From NCBI GenBank assembly GCA_031772625.1, contig CM062810.1, positions 706,216,358 to 706,280,357 on the forward strand: DNA of 64,000 nucleotides, in the 5' to 3' direction. This DNA is from Pinus tabuliformis. Taxonomy: Eukaryota; Streptophyta; Pinopsida; Pinales; Pinaceae. A program made the position numbers and the translations under genes. Position 1 is the stretch's first letter. Every line of letters starts with the position of its first letter. The notes below the pieces were generated by a model. That model worked only from the letters and a program-made list of their open reading frames with translations, was not told where the DNA came from and searched no databases. Positions 36,396 through 47,625 of this stretch are shown here, in pieces.

Positions 36396-38925
36396 TAACA
36401 TGACGTGCTACAGATTATGAGGGGACTCTGTGTGTAGAAATTAGGCTATAAATTTGCAATTTCTCATGAAGTTTTAATCAAAATCACAAGAGAAATATCT
36501 ACACTACTTCTCTGCAGACATTATTTCACAATTTAGAACAAAAATATTAGACATGCAACAAGTAATAACATGCATGAAAAAAGTATTTTTTATCTGGGGA
36601 AAGCAATCTGCTAAATTCTCGAATGGCTCTTGCATTAATCAAATAAAATATAAATGTATTACAATTTCTCTTCTCAACTAAGCTCACCCTCCAAGTGCAC
36701 AACCTATATCTCTGCTCACTTAAGGACTCTAACCCATACTTATTCTAATTTAGCCTCGGCTTGAGCTCCTATTTCTTTGTGCTTTTCCTTGAGAAACTAG
36801 CCCCTATTATTTAGTAAATTCCCTCAATTGAATTAACCAATTCATTTAGGCTAATAATTTGACTGCATGCAACACCTCTACACTCGAGACTAGTCTACAA
36901 CTGATGTTACACCACCTTGGAATATCCACCTCAACTAGGTAACTCAAATTATCTGCATGCAATAGATACTTTGGGCAAATTGATCAGTTAACTGGATGGT
37001 CACTAAGATTGAATGATGTCCCACTACTTAATTGAACTTACACTAGTTACTCCAAAAGTTGGAACTAGTTTAACTGAAAACACCCTGAGATAACTGACCT
37101 TGATTTCTACAAATTAGAAATCACTCATGTAGATTTGAACTCTAACTCCTCCAACTAAAATTTACTGAGTAAACTAGGTGACACAAGCCATGTCACGCAA
37201 CTTAACATCATCCATGTTGTCTGCTGATGTGGAAATTCAAATTTTTCTCAATTTAATCAAGGCAAAATCAAATTGAGAATTTCTTGCTGTAATTTTCAAC
37301 ACTATGTGATGGAATTGAAAAAGGGCCAGCAAAATGTGGATCAATGTGAGTTTTTAAAAATATCTTGAGGTAATTTTAGTGCTCTCAGCAATAATTGATA
37401 TGATCGTAGTGTTATTATCTGAACCAGGGCAAGCAAGGATGAACATGATACCCCTAACATCTCTCCTTGGACGCATATATGACTCAATTCCACTACCCTT
37501 GGTGTCTCCTTGCTCACTCGTGAAGGCACTGCTTTCCCACCGTAACTTATATTCATCCCTTGAATTTTCAAGTTGTCACGGGGAAAGAAGCTAACTTTTC
37601 CTTTCGTGCCATAGTCCGTTAGTTAGTCTTCTAACTCTAAAATTAGCTTGGCCACATCTCACTAAATACTTAGATAGAGGAATGAATTTTCCCAGTAGCA
37701 AAAATATTCCCACATTCAATTCAATAGATAAGCGTACGGATTTCGAGGTAGTAGGGAAAATACGTCAATTCCCACTTAGACCAAGGATCTGTAAGGTAGA
37801 TCAACCTTCAGTTCCATTATTTAATTAATTTTAATTAATAATTTCAAATATTAAAAGTTAAAGCTTTGGTGAGTTTTATCTTTATGTCTCGATACGGGTG
37901 TGACTGACATCATAGTGGGGGTAGAGCAAGGGAATGTTACAAGGATTATGACTGAACCACCACTTTTCCCACAACCGATTGAGTTGTCTTATGCCAAAAG
38001 TTTTCTATCTTTTGGAAAGTTAATGTAGAAGGATGAAACAACCTAATTCTAATGGTTTTCCATCAAATTATTTGAACAATTTGGATAGAAAAAATTATGT
38101 ATAAAAACCCATGCTCTCCTTGAGATGGGTAATCTAAATAAGAGTTAGAATGAGAATAATTAGAAAATGAGAACTACTATTTTATCGTATTTCTAGTTTT
38201 TTGCAATATAAAGTTCCTTTCCATTAGTGTTAAATTGATGGTGTGCCGATTATCTAGCATTTTATTGCTTTTGTAAACCAACAACTTGTTAAATGGTGTA
38301 GGGCCTTTTTCTTAGTTAACTATTGTATGCAATCATATTGTAGTTGTAGAATTAATTATATTATAGTTTATTTATATAATTGCTTTATTTTTCCAATTGT
38401 TGCAACTCTAATATTTCATATTGTTGTAACTTAGCATCATAGATTTATTGCTGCAACTAGGTCAATAATGTTGTTATTAATTAAAAACTAACCATTGTTA
38501 TGATATTTATACAACCCCTACTAACTTAAGGCTAACACTAGAATAATCTCATTTATAGAATTGCAATTGATCCATTTTTTATTTGGTTCAGTTTGATTAT
38601 TTTATTTATATAATCTCATTCATGGTATTTTTAGTGATTTACAACATTACATTGCACGTTCAACTATATTTATTTTACAAAAACCAAGATCATCCTAATA
38701 CTAGAGCAATTTGTGTTTCATGCTTGTGTGATTTACTTTCTTCAAGTGGAAATTTACTTTCTTGCAATTTAGATTAAGAAGTGTGTTTTTTACATCCCTA
38801 CAAAGTTTGTATTTGATTGAAAGTGTGGTGTGGATTTATCTTGGTGAGTTATGAAATAATATCAATATATTTTCCTATGTCAGGCATTTAGAATATTATA
38901 ACTACATATAGTACTAGCACAAACT
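36396..38925. other. Unassigned sequence, possibly an old LTR of element C
   Basis: No clear gene apart from the fragment at 37341-37616. A primer-binding-site-like sequence at 40567-40590 implies that a plus-strand LTR ended just before it, so part of this stretch may be that LTR, now split by the copia-type solo LTR. I could not find its start. Confidence 0.3.
37341..37616 (-). pseudogene. Conserved-looking coding fragment, possibly captured
   Basis: The minus strand is open from about 37616 to a stop at 37341. It reads GMNISYGGKAVPSRVSKETP, then VVELSHICVQGEMLGVSCSS and LLALVQIITLRSYQLLLRAL. The composition (balanced charges, regular hydrophobic helix, no low complexity) is unlike the shadow frames around it and suggests a true coding exon. 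I do not recognise the protein. No start or splice context is evident, and flanking frames are closed. It could be a captured host exon or part of an unrecognised element ORF. Confidence 0.35.
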
Positions 38926-39167
38926 TGTTGGCATTATGACACAGGTGTTGTCCTTGATGGTAACTCTCTCAGATGACAGATCACAATACAACATGTTAAC
39001 AACTCAGAGTTACATATCAGACTTCACAGAATGAAGAAAGAGAGATATACGCAGGTTCACCATTGGACAAGCCACGTATACACGCAAGTTCACTGTATAT
39101 AAGCCGTGTATATGTACACACGCACTTTCACAAAATGAAAAGCGTGTATACCTTGGAAAACTAAGTT

Positions 39168-39297
39168 TTTGGTCCGAAGTATTTGGTCCATGGTATTTTG
39201 ATCCATGGTATTGGTCCAAGGTATCGGGTCCGACGTATTGACCCCAGCTATTTGATCCAAGGTATTGGTTCTAAGTGGTTTTGGTCCATGGTATTGA
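39168..39297. repeat. 14-17-bp minisatellite in the copia LTR
   Basis: About nine variants of TATTTGGTCCATGG follow one another just upstream of the TATA box, some with the internal palindrome CCATGG. Confidence 0.75.
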
Positions 39298-39310
39298 GAA
39301 AGGCCTAAAA

Positions 39311-39320
39311 CTATAAAAGG
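39311..39320 (+). promoter_or_regulatory. TATA box of the copia solo LTR
   Basis: CTATAAAAGG followed by a purine-rich GAGGAGAAGG, in the middle of the LTR where the U3/R border is expected. Confidence 0.6.
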
Positions 39321-40566
39321 AGGAGAAGGTCATTAGGCCAAAGCGCTCAAGCATTGAATATCTAATGAAGAGTGAGATCTAGTATGCAGGTTATTGGGTT
39401 ATAGTGCATTGCTAGATCTGATCCAAGGAGGAACCTTAGCAGTTGATGGAGGATAAGATTTAATCGGGATCTTAAGGCGTAAAGTGAACTATCATTATGT
39501 GTTTTTGCTCATGAATATTCTAGATCTGAATACTAACGCATATATTATTCTATAAATAATATGATTTGGGTATAACTGAAGTCTGGTATAGCTGCAGAGT
39601 TATGAATTAATATTTGCAGATGTATACGCTGGTTGGATTTGAGAAAGGCTCGTATACACGCAGGTTCGACACAGGAAAGTAGCGTATACCTTATAATCTA
39701 TGTTTGAATTGCTGCTATTTGTTGTTGCAGAGTTCTGGGTTCTGGCTTGGGTTTTGGTTATTGTATTCTGGTGACAGCATTCTGACTGATCAGGGGATTG
39801 ATTGATTCGGTTGTGGTTGGTTCAAAAGGAGTTTGGTTGATGTAGATATATTTGATGATTGAATGGTGTAGTTGATGGATCCAGTCTGAAAATTTATGAA
39901 ACATGGTCCCTGGAAGAAAAGAGAAGGTTGTAGCCTTCTGTAGGCCAGCACCTATGTACTAGTAATCATATCAGCTAGTACAAGAGCTAGGGGGTTGTAG
40001 CTCCCTTCCAGTAGAAGCTGGAGAACGAGAGAAGGTTGTAGCCTTCTATAGGTAGAAGCCTTCGTACTGGTATAAGAGTGCACCAATACAAAATTGTAAA
40101 CATAATTCTCTTATTATTAAAAGAAGACAAAGATGATTGCAGCAGGTGATTTTCACCCACATTAGGTTTCCACCTTATATCTTGGTGTTCATGTATGTTT
40201 CTTATGAATGATGATTTGTTCTGTTTTTACTGCACCTGGTTACTGTTTATATGGTTCTGATGCACTGATTAAAGATCAATATATGAAGAATTAATTGAAT
40301 CATAAGTTTGCTGGATATACGCTAGTTTCACTAAACACAATTGTGTGTACACGTGATTTCCCTTAACTAAATTAGCGTATATGAATATGATTATGGAAAT
40401 GAAAAATTATTAGTTTGGTAATACTGATTCAACCCCCCTCTCAGTATTATTTCCAACAAAACTATCCAGAACAATTCACAATCTTAATATGAACCTCAGT
40501 CACTAATTAAATGTATAGAATTATGGTTTTATTAGCAATTAGAAAGGTAATTGAAAGAGACCTCAT

Positions 40567-40590
40567 TTTTGGCACTGTTGCCAGGGAACT
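40567..40590 (+). promoter_or_regulatory. Decayed tRNA-Asp primer-binding site
   Basis: TTTTTGGCACTGTTGCCAGG differs from the Asp-type PBS (TGGCGCCGTTGCCGGGGA) by G-to-A and C-to-T type changes, as expected of methylated CpG decay, and is followed by GAACTGTC. It marks the start of a plus-strand Athila/Tat-type interior, probably that of element C. Confidence 0.6.
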
Positions 40591-41866
40591 GTCAATAGTG
40601 CAGTCATTGTTTTTGTTTAATTCTTGTTTTTTATTGTTTTAACTAATAAAGAGGATTTATTTTTCAATAGGTTAATGTGTTCAATTTCTTTTTATGACAT
40701 ATTAGCTTTGATAGAATTTCTTTCTAATTTTTCATTCCCATAGTTAGAGATCAACAAGGTAGATTTACCAAAAACACCCATAAAAATAATAGCATAGGTC
40801 AATCCCAAGAGGACAAAGAGCATAGCCAATGAAACTACTTGAATTCATGTTACACATTATATGTTCACGTCTCCTGCACTTCCTTGTGTCATATCCCAAC
40901 ATGCCCGAAACTTGGCAATCATGCAGTATACTCATTCTGATATGCATCTTAGATCCTCCCTAAAACATTGATGGAAACATGCCTTAAGCCTTCCCTGAAG
41001 AACTGAACTCTAAAACCCTAAATCCAGGATCAACGCGACCCTAACACTAGAAACTCATGGTGATCACTAGTTTCACTATACTAGCCTCGTGATGTCAGTG
41101 CACGTTTTTCTTGGATACCAACACTGATCCCGAAAAGGCAAGTTTTCCCATAGAATACAAGAAGCTTCATGATCTAGAGGCTTCTAGAATGATGAGCTAG
41201 AATTTTTTTGGCGTGGATGTGGTTGAATTCTCCCAATATTACCCTTTGATCTTATCCCTATGAGCTACCTCCTTGAGAGGAGGGCCTTCTCCTATCTTTG
41301 GAGAGATCCTAACTCCCTTTCCCTGCTTATATATTCATCCTCTCCCATTCCCAAATGGTTGGTCTTTGGAAATTTGCACCCTTATGCTGAGATAGTCCCT
41401 ACATGCTACTCATTTGGCTTGGAGAAGGAGTGATTGGAGAGTTCGAGCTTGGACTTGGACATTCACTCAAGGAGAGCTTATTGACATCAAGGCTTGTTTG
41501 TATGCTTCCTCCTTTATTTCATTAATATATACAACTGTTGGTTCACTTTCCATAAATTTTTGTGTTAATGTATCGTTTATCTTAATGCTCATTGATCTGT
41601 TAAGTGGATTACTTTCTATTATGCGTGTTGTAATTGTATGCTTTTTTGTGTCTTTGATATCTTGTGCAGGTATCCAAATGTTGTGAGCAATAGAGCTGAG
41701 CTTGAGGCACAAGCGATTCGAGGTCTTCAACAAAGGAGTACGTTATAGCATCAGAACGAGGTAGGTTATCTTCCTCCTTTCTCATTTCGATTGTAATTTA
41801 GGAAAGTGCCCTTGTAGATTGTCACGTAGGTTTCTAGTCCCACTCATTGGGCTAGAGTGATCGTCT
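40591..41866 (+). other. Leader region of element C
   Basis: No gene. Positions 41180-41860 have the layout of the element B LTR end (TATATATTC block, TTGTGCAGG, GAGGTAGGTTATCTTCC, then CATTGGGCTAGAGTG), but the match is distant. It could be a second, related LTR. Confidence 0.3.
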
Positions 41867-43000
41867 ATGTCTGCAATGAAGATTTTCCTTGACAAAATTC
41901 CCACAATGAGGTCTCTTTCTAAAAATAATCCCAAAATATCTATCCTAGAGCCAAATGTGGCAAAAGCTTCATCCTTCTCAACAACAGAATCTCTGTTCTC
42001 TGAATATCTAATGAATGAGAAATTCCACTTAGAAGATCCAACTTTTGTGAACTCTCCTAAATCACCTGCAAAGTAATAAAATAAGCCCCAAATAGAGATG
42101 GCCCAAGAAGGTAAGGTATAAGTAACCACCTTTGAATTCCCTATACTTAATTCAAATGAGGAGACTAAGACGAAAATCATTCCTCACTCAACTCTGCCAA
42201 ACTTTCACAGTTTATGTAAAGAATATTCTAACACATTCCTCTTCAAGTTTGGAGTGCTCTATAAGGGTTACGGTTATGTGATAGATGCTTAAAATTTAAA
42301 ATTATTTTCTTGCACATTAAAGAACATTGTGTTACATTGGTTCATGAATCTCGATAAAGGTAGCACCTGTATTTGGATTCAAATAAAGCATAAATTCCTG
42401 GAAATATACCAAGACTACTACAAGGATAAAGAAAGAATGGAATAGGTCTTCAATATGACTCATAATGATGATGAGAGTCTTGAATATTATGTGAAAAGTT
42501 TTAGCTACAATATTCACATAGCAGGGAAGGACAACCTGGATCCTAAGACATTATGTGTCTTGTTATTAAGAAGAATTCAAGACAGAGTCACTGAACTCCT
42601 CAACTTGATGGGAGGTGGGTTTATCAACCTCATTATGATGCCATCACTAAACTATGTCAAAGATATTCTAGGGTCACTTCAGAAACTGGTAGAGGATCTA
42701 GAGATATGTTAACAAGACTTGGCAAGGCCAGTGGTAGTGGGGTGATAAGAGAAGAAGGAATATGCTGAAATGCCTTAAAATTATTATTCTTATTTCTTTA
42801 AGCTCTTAATTATATACGTTTCATATTATCAAAATAAGAAAGTGGAAGCAGAATTTGCATTAGTGATTTTCTATCCAAAGTGTAGAAGGAAGCACCCATT
42901 GAATGAGTGTCTTTCATATCATATCGATAAATTTATAATAAGAAGTGAGGACCATGCTACCAAAAATTGTCCAGCATTGCAATGACTAAAATATTTCTAC
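41867..43000 (+). pseudogene. gag: Element C gag (Athila-like, decayed)
   Basis: The N-terminal frame MSAMKIFLDKIPTMRSLS (41867-42076) is followed by the capsid: LPNFHSLCKEYSNTFLFKFG, LKLFSCTLKN, WFMNLDKGST, KFLEIYQDYY, then the open piece 42455-42712 with DESLEYYVKSFSYNIHIAGK and LCVLLLRRIQDRVTELLNLM. At 42867 the nucleocapsid reads YPKCRRKHPLNEC, the same knuckle as in element D but with the first Cys changed to Tyr, then DHATKNCPAL from a second knuckle that lost its first two Cys. Same lineage as element D, clearly older. Confidence 0.8.
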
Positions 43001-44330
43001 CAAGAAGCTTAAGAGTTTAGGTAGTTATGTTTCATTTCTCAAAAACAACCATGGCATCCAAAGCCTCAAGTTATGGTCAAATACCAATCTCAATATTTTA
43101 ATTCATGTTGGACTATTTCTTTTATGAAATATCCTTCTCATATATGGTGCTTCCATGCCCAGATATGAATGGATCCTCCACTCCAAAATCAAATTTAGCA
43201 ACAAGGGTGGATAAATATCTCTTTTGTATGCCCTCAATAGGCCATAGTGCAACTTCGGATGCAACTTTATCCCTCTCCAAAAATGAATCCATATACATCA
43301 ACCCCTCCTTAACCAAAACTACCTACACAACACATTCATAACCCTAATAATAGTAAGTTATGCTAACCAATCAAATCTAACGGGCTTACAACCTACCCTA
43401 CGTAAACAACTTACTCTATCTCTTCTCTATACTTCCATGACATAAGACTCTAACTCAAGAACATCGTCCTTTACACCTTGAATATTTCAATGAGGAAGTT
43501 CCAACTAAAGAATCAGAATTGGTTACATCTCTAGACACCTCGATAAAAGACCTTATTTTCTAGGAACCATAGGATCCTCCTTACCAAAAAATGATGGACC
43601 AAGAAAAGTTGATTACCCAGCATAAGTTTGATCATTTATGTGACCTTAAAAACGTATGTTTTTGTCTACCATTATTATAGGAGATAAAACATGTCCATAT
43701 TTATTCAAAATGGGTAAGGGAATTGTGTTTGAGGAAACTTGGTAGAAAGAGAAAGGACCCTTAAATTTTTCATGTCATGGAAAAGATAATATAATTGAGG
43801 ATGGGGGTTCTCATGACAAAATATTTAGACCTTGAAATTCTAGTGATCAATGTGAAAATAAACCATATGCTTACATTTATTCACCTTGAGGTTTCCATCA
43901 ACATGATGGCTTGTGAAACCATGGAGTCCCTATGACTTTCAAATCTTAGGCAAAACCACACAACATTACATATTTCCAATAGATTGACTATCAAACCAAA
44001 GGGAATTTTGGAGGATGTAGTGTTCTTGTTTGATTCTTGAGAATACCCAATAACTTTATGGTCCTACAAGCCATATCCTCTCTAGGACGATATCATTTAA
44101 TCCTAGGAAGGCCATGGATGGCTACTATGGATCCATATATTCATTGCACGTTAGGAAACATGACCATTTTCCATGGTATCTCAATGAAAAGAATAACACT
44201 TTATCTTCCCACCAAGCCTAATGTAGATCTTGGGACACCATTATTTATTGATAGTGAGGAAAGAGATTAAGAGGAGGTTTCCCATCAAATCCTCACTATT
44301 GACTAGTATTTGGACATATAAGATAAAAAA
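43001..44330 (+). pseudogene. Element C protease region (decayed)
   Basis: Broken frames with the same order as the protease of element D: an IPIYxK-WVREL segment near 43690-43730, an ILEDVVFLFDS stretch with EYPI at 44005-44050, and the open 44037-44270 frame with RYHLILGRPWMATMDPYIHC. The part that should hold the DLG active-site turn (around 43870-43960) is too altered to read. Inactive. Confidence 0.65.
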
Positions 44331-44699
44331 TAGGTTTAGTGAATTCACGACTTCATAGCTTCGTCTTATCATTCACCTAACACACATAATATTACTCACA
44401 TCATGAACCCATAATTTTAGGATTCTATTTATTCAAATGAGCCACTATTGGAACACAAATAATCTTCTTCTAAAAACACAAAATCAACCCTAGAGACTAT
44501 AGAAATTAGCCCCATAAATACTTTGAAAATCAATTGAGGGTGAATTGGACAATAGAGTAAACAATTGATTGAAGACTTGCAAAGGAATAACAATGCTTCC
44601 TCTTGAGAATAATTTATATGAAGGGAATCTGTCCTAATCTATGCACTTATCACATTTATATAAAGAATGAATTAAGACCCATTCGCTAGCCTCAACTGT

Positions 44700-45400
44700 A
44701 GATCAATCCAATAATGAGGGATACCATGAAAAAGTAGCTGCAAAAATGGTTATCAACCAAGTTTATCTATTCCATTTCTGATAGACAATGAGTTTCCTCT
44801 CTTGTAATTTTACTAAATAATAATCGTAAATGGAGAATTTGTGTCAATTATTGGGATTTTAATAAAGATACACAAAGACCATTTCCTATTACTATTCATT
44901 GGCTAGGTCATAGATGCGTTAGGATGGACGAATTTTTATTTCCTTGATAAATTTCATGGTTATAATCAGATCCAAATTTCTCCAAATGACCAATATAGGA
45001 CTACATTCAATTTTATTTTGGGTACATATACTTACTGTGTTCTACCCTTTCGTATTTATAATGCTCCAACCACTTTCCAATGACCCATAATTTGGATGTT
45101 TTCTAAACCAATCTGGGACTGTGTAGAAATATATATGGCTGATTTCACAATGTATGTTAATATATTTCATTTAGCCCTCACCAATCTAGGACACATTTTA
45201 ATAGGGCGTAAGGAAATCCATGTTGCATTTAGAAACGAAAAATTTCACCTCGTGTTAACTAAAAGCATAGTACTAGGGAATCACATCTCAAAGAAATGAA
45301 TTTAAGTGGATCCAATTAAGATTAAGGTAATATAAACTTGTTGAATCCATGAGCTCAAAAAGTGGTATGTAGTTTTCTAGGACACATTGGTTACTATCAT
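44700..45400 (+). pseudogene. Element C reverse transcriptase (decayed)
   Basis: Shifted frames carry RKWRICVNYWDFNKDTQRPF (44827-44890), then FDKFHGYNQIQISP-like and FNFILGTYTYCVLPF-like pieces (44940-45060), a CNAPTTFQ-like piece, and MADFTMYVN at 45135-45162 where YMDDF is expected. The catalytic box is therefore changed to MADF. The order is that of Ty3/gypsy RT. Confidence 0.75.
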
Positions 45401-46139
45401 TATTTTATTGAACAATTTTTAGAAGTAGCTCACCCCTTATTTTCTCTTAATAAAAATGTTGAATTTGTGTGGGCAGAGAGCTGCTAGTGTGCCTTTGAAG
45501 ATATAGAATCATGAGTGTGAAAAGATCTTATTTTGAGAGGGCCCAATTTGTCCCTCTAGTTCCATATATCCATAGATGTATCAGAAACCACCATTAGAGT
45601 TTGCTTATGAAAAGATGAAGGAAAATATCCATATAGAATTGATTTTATGAACACAAATCTCCAACCCAAAGAACTAGATTATATGGTGATAGAAAAATAG
45701 TTTCTTGCAATAGCACAAGTGATTAAGAAATTATGGCATTATATAACATGCTTTTTTATAATCTTGTATGTTGACCATGTTTTCATCAGATAATTAATTG
45801 ATAAGCCAATAAAAAATGGTATAGTAAATAGGTGGTTATTATTATTGTAAGAATTTGCCATGACCATTCTAAATAAAATAGGGATAGACAATGTAGTGGC
45901 TAATTTTCATTCCAGGCTTACATCAGATGAGAAGGAGCCTCCTCTAGAAGATTCTTTCCCTAATGAACTTATATTTATAGTATATACTAAATCTCCTTAT
46001 TTTTTAATTATTGTTAATTACTTGGATGTTGGAAAAATTCCTCATCACTTCTCTCTAAAGGAGAAAGAAAATATCGTCAAATAGAGTTGGTGATTCTGAT
46101 GGATTGGTTGTGTATCTTCTATGAAAGATTAGATCCCCA
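45400..46139 (+). pseudogene. Element C RNase H and integrase start (decayed, truncated)
   Basis: RNase H remnants include ISIDVSETTIRV (45565-45600), NLQPKELDYMVIEK and FLAIAQVIKKLWHYIT. The open 45860-46084 frame reads NVVANFHSRLTSDEKEPPLE, PNELIFIVYTKSP and VGKIPHHFSLKEKENIVK, the segment joining RNase H to integrase in Athila-type elements. The element is cut at 46139 by a MITE relic, so most of the integrase is missing. Confidence 0.75.
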
Positions 46140-46194
46140 TTAGCTAACTTTGGAGGTCTAAAATTTGCCTCCTAAGGAATATTATAAAATAATA
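46140..46194. mobile_element. Relic of the hairpin MITE family
   Basis: TTAGCTAACTTTGGAGGTCT, then AAATTTGCCTCCTAAGGAAT and TATTATAAAATAATAG, match the complement of the right end of the MITE at 31404-32012 (31955-32012). Only one end is present. Confidence 0.7.
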
Positions 46195-46424
46195 GTTGAA
46201 TACATCAAAGACCCCTGCGATGGTCCACTTCTTTTTGACACCAACACATTATCCAAGAAGTTGACTTAGAAACTCCCTTTAGCATCTTGGAACTTGCATA
46301 CAACAATGACAAGTTTCCTCACTTTTAGCTACATGTTTTCTTCATTGTCCTTTGACTATAAGATTTTATGTGGTGTTTGACTTCAACTCATCCATTCACA
46401 CCATATGGATTGTATGGAAGTACC
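46195..46424 (+). pseudogene. Fragment of the element B downstream ORF
   Basis: It matches 30571-30797 at the DNA level (CCAACACATTATCCAAGAAG, CATACCATATGGATTGTA-like blocks) and, across stops, at the protein level. It is cut at 46424 by insertion of element D. In the 30.8-kb copy the sequence runs on uninterrupted at that point (GGAAGTACC then TTAAG). Confidence 0.75.
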
Positions 46425-47583
46425 TGTTGGGTGCTAAAAGGTGTCTTTTAAAACTCCTAATTGCCTCACATTAATTATCAACCTCAGTAAGTTTTTTTAT
46501 TCCAAGAGTGTACACAATATGTGCAAGCTATAAATCCAGAGAGTAATGCTTTAAAATAAGTTATTAAATTCAATACAAGAGTAAACAGATAAAATCATAA
46601 ATCTCAAGCTTGTAACTTTAAAGGAAATAATTCATCTAAGCATCATGACTCTATCTCAAACAACACCGTAATTCAATCTTAATCAACCAAATTCAAATGA
46701 CAATCAACCGAGAGCACCGTAGTATTAATTGAGCTCTTTCAGCTAGACTTAAACTACTGGATAGAAGGAAAGCATTTAATCAATCATGCTCTATTCTGTA
46801 ATTAACCAAAAATTATTCTTTAACTGATAACTAATTCAATCCACGACACAAATTTAAATAAAACCAACTATGACTATGCATTAATGAAATGAATACTAGA
46901 AATTCGATTCAATGAAAATACATCAACTGAAAAGCTATAAAGCATAATAACTTGCAGGAAATAGAAAATGCATAAAACAAGGAACAACAGTAAGTTCCAC
47001 TAGGGGTCGGGCCCTAGCCACCAGCGAACACTGCTTAGCTATTTCAGAATATCCAAATGAACAAAAATGCAAGTTGTATATTAATCATCAAAGTCACTTA
47101 TCATTACAACATGATCTTGTTCTTCAGAATCACCCTTCTGTAAATTAAAATTACAATCCAAGTAAAAGACGAGAGATCCCTCTTCAATCTTCCCTTTTAT
47201 AGTCAAAAGGAAAAGATAAATGTGATCCCTCAGGATCAGGAGATCCTGAGGGATTCACAACTAAATGCTATCTTCAGACAATTCTTCTATCTCGCGCTGA
47301 TCTTCTTGACTCATTCCTTGGTTCGACCACACCCGACACGTCTCATTTTCCTCGATTAGCTTTTGCTGTTCTGACTTTGGAACAATAGTTGTTCCTTTTG
47401 TTGTTTTTCTACATAAAAAGTAATGAGAGTTAGTTTGGTCGGTTAAATCATATCAAGAGCAGTTTTATTCATTCCTTATCTAAATTCTATCAATATGTTA
47501 TTCTATCATCGCACAAAATGGATAAGAAAGGAGGAAAAATACAATAATCAAGAGTAAATACATACCTATTGCAAGGCTCAACA
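46425..47583 (-). mobile_element. Element D, 3' LTR
   Basis: A 1159-bp LTR on the minus strand, TGTTGAGCC to CAGCACCCAACA. Its first 300 bases on the plus strand match the 5' LTR remnant at 62737-63024 with only scattered differences. A TATA box (complement of TTTTATAG at 47196-47203) precedes a purine-rich leader. A polypurine tract follows at 47584-47600. Confidence 0.85.
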
Positions 47584-47600
47584 TACTCCCCTGCTTACCT
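47584..47600 (-). promoter_or_regulatory. Polypurine tract of element D
   Basis: On the minus strand GGTAAGCAGGGGAGTA abuts TGTTGAGCC, the LTR start. It is the expected plus-strand primer site. Confidence 0.7.
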
Positions 47601-47625
47601 TTTTTCATGTCCTCGTGACAAATAA

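Larger units (their letters stand above)
38926..40458 (+). mobile_element. Solo LTR, copia type
   Basis: A 1533-bp block from TGTTGGCATT to TTCCAACA, flanked by AAACT on both sides (38921-38925, 40459-40463), a perfect 5-bp target duplication. The U5-like end has ATTCAACCCCCCTCTCAG, common in plant copia LTRs. A TATA box CTATAAAAGG lies at 39311-39320. With no interior it is a solo LTR left by recombination. The plus orientation rests on the TATA and the U5-like end. Confidence 0.85.

Noticed and set aside
41782-42180. 132-codon minus-strand frame
   Set aside because: Shadow of the element C gag start on the plus strand.
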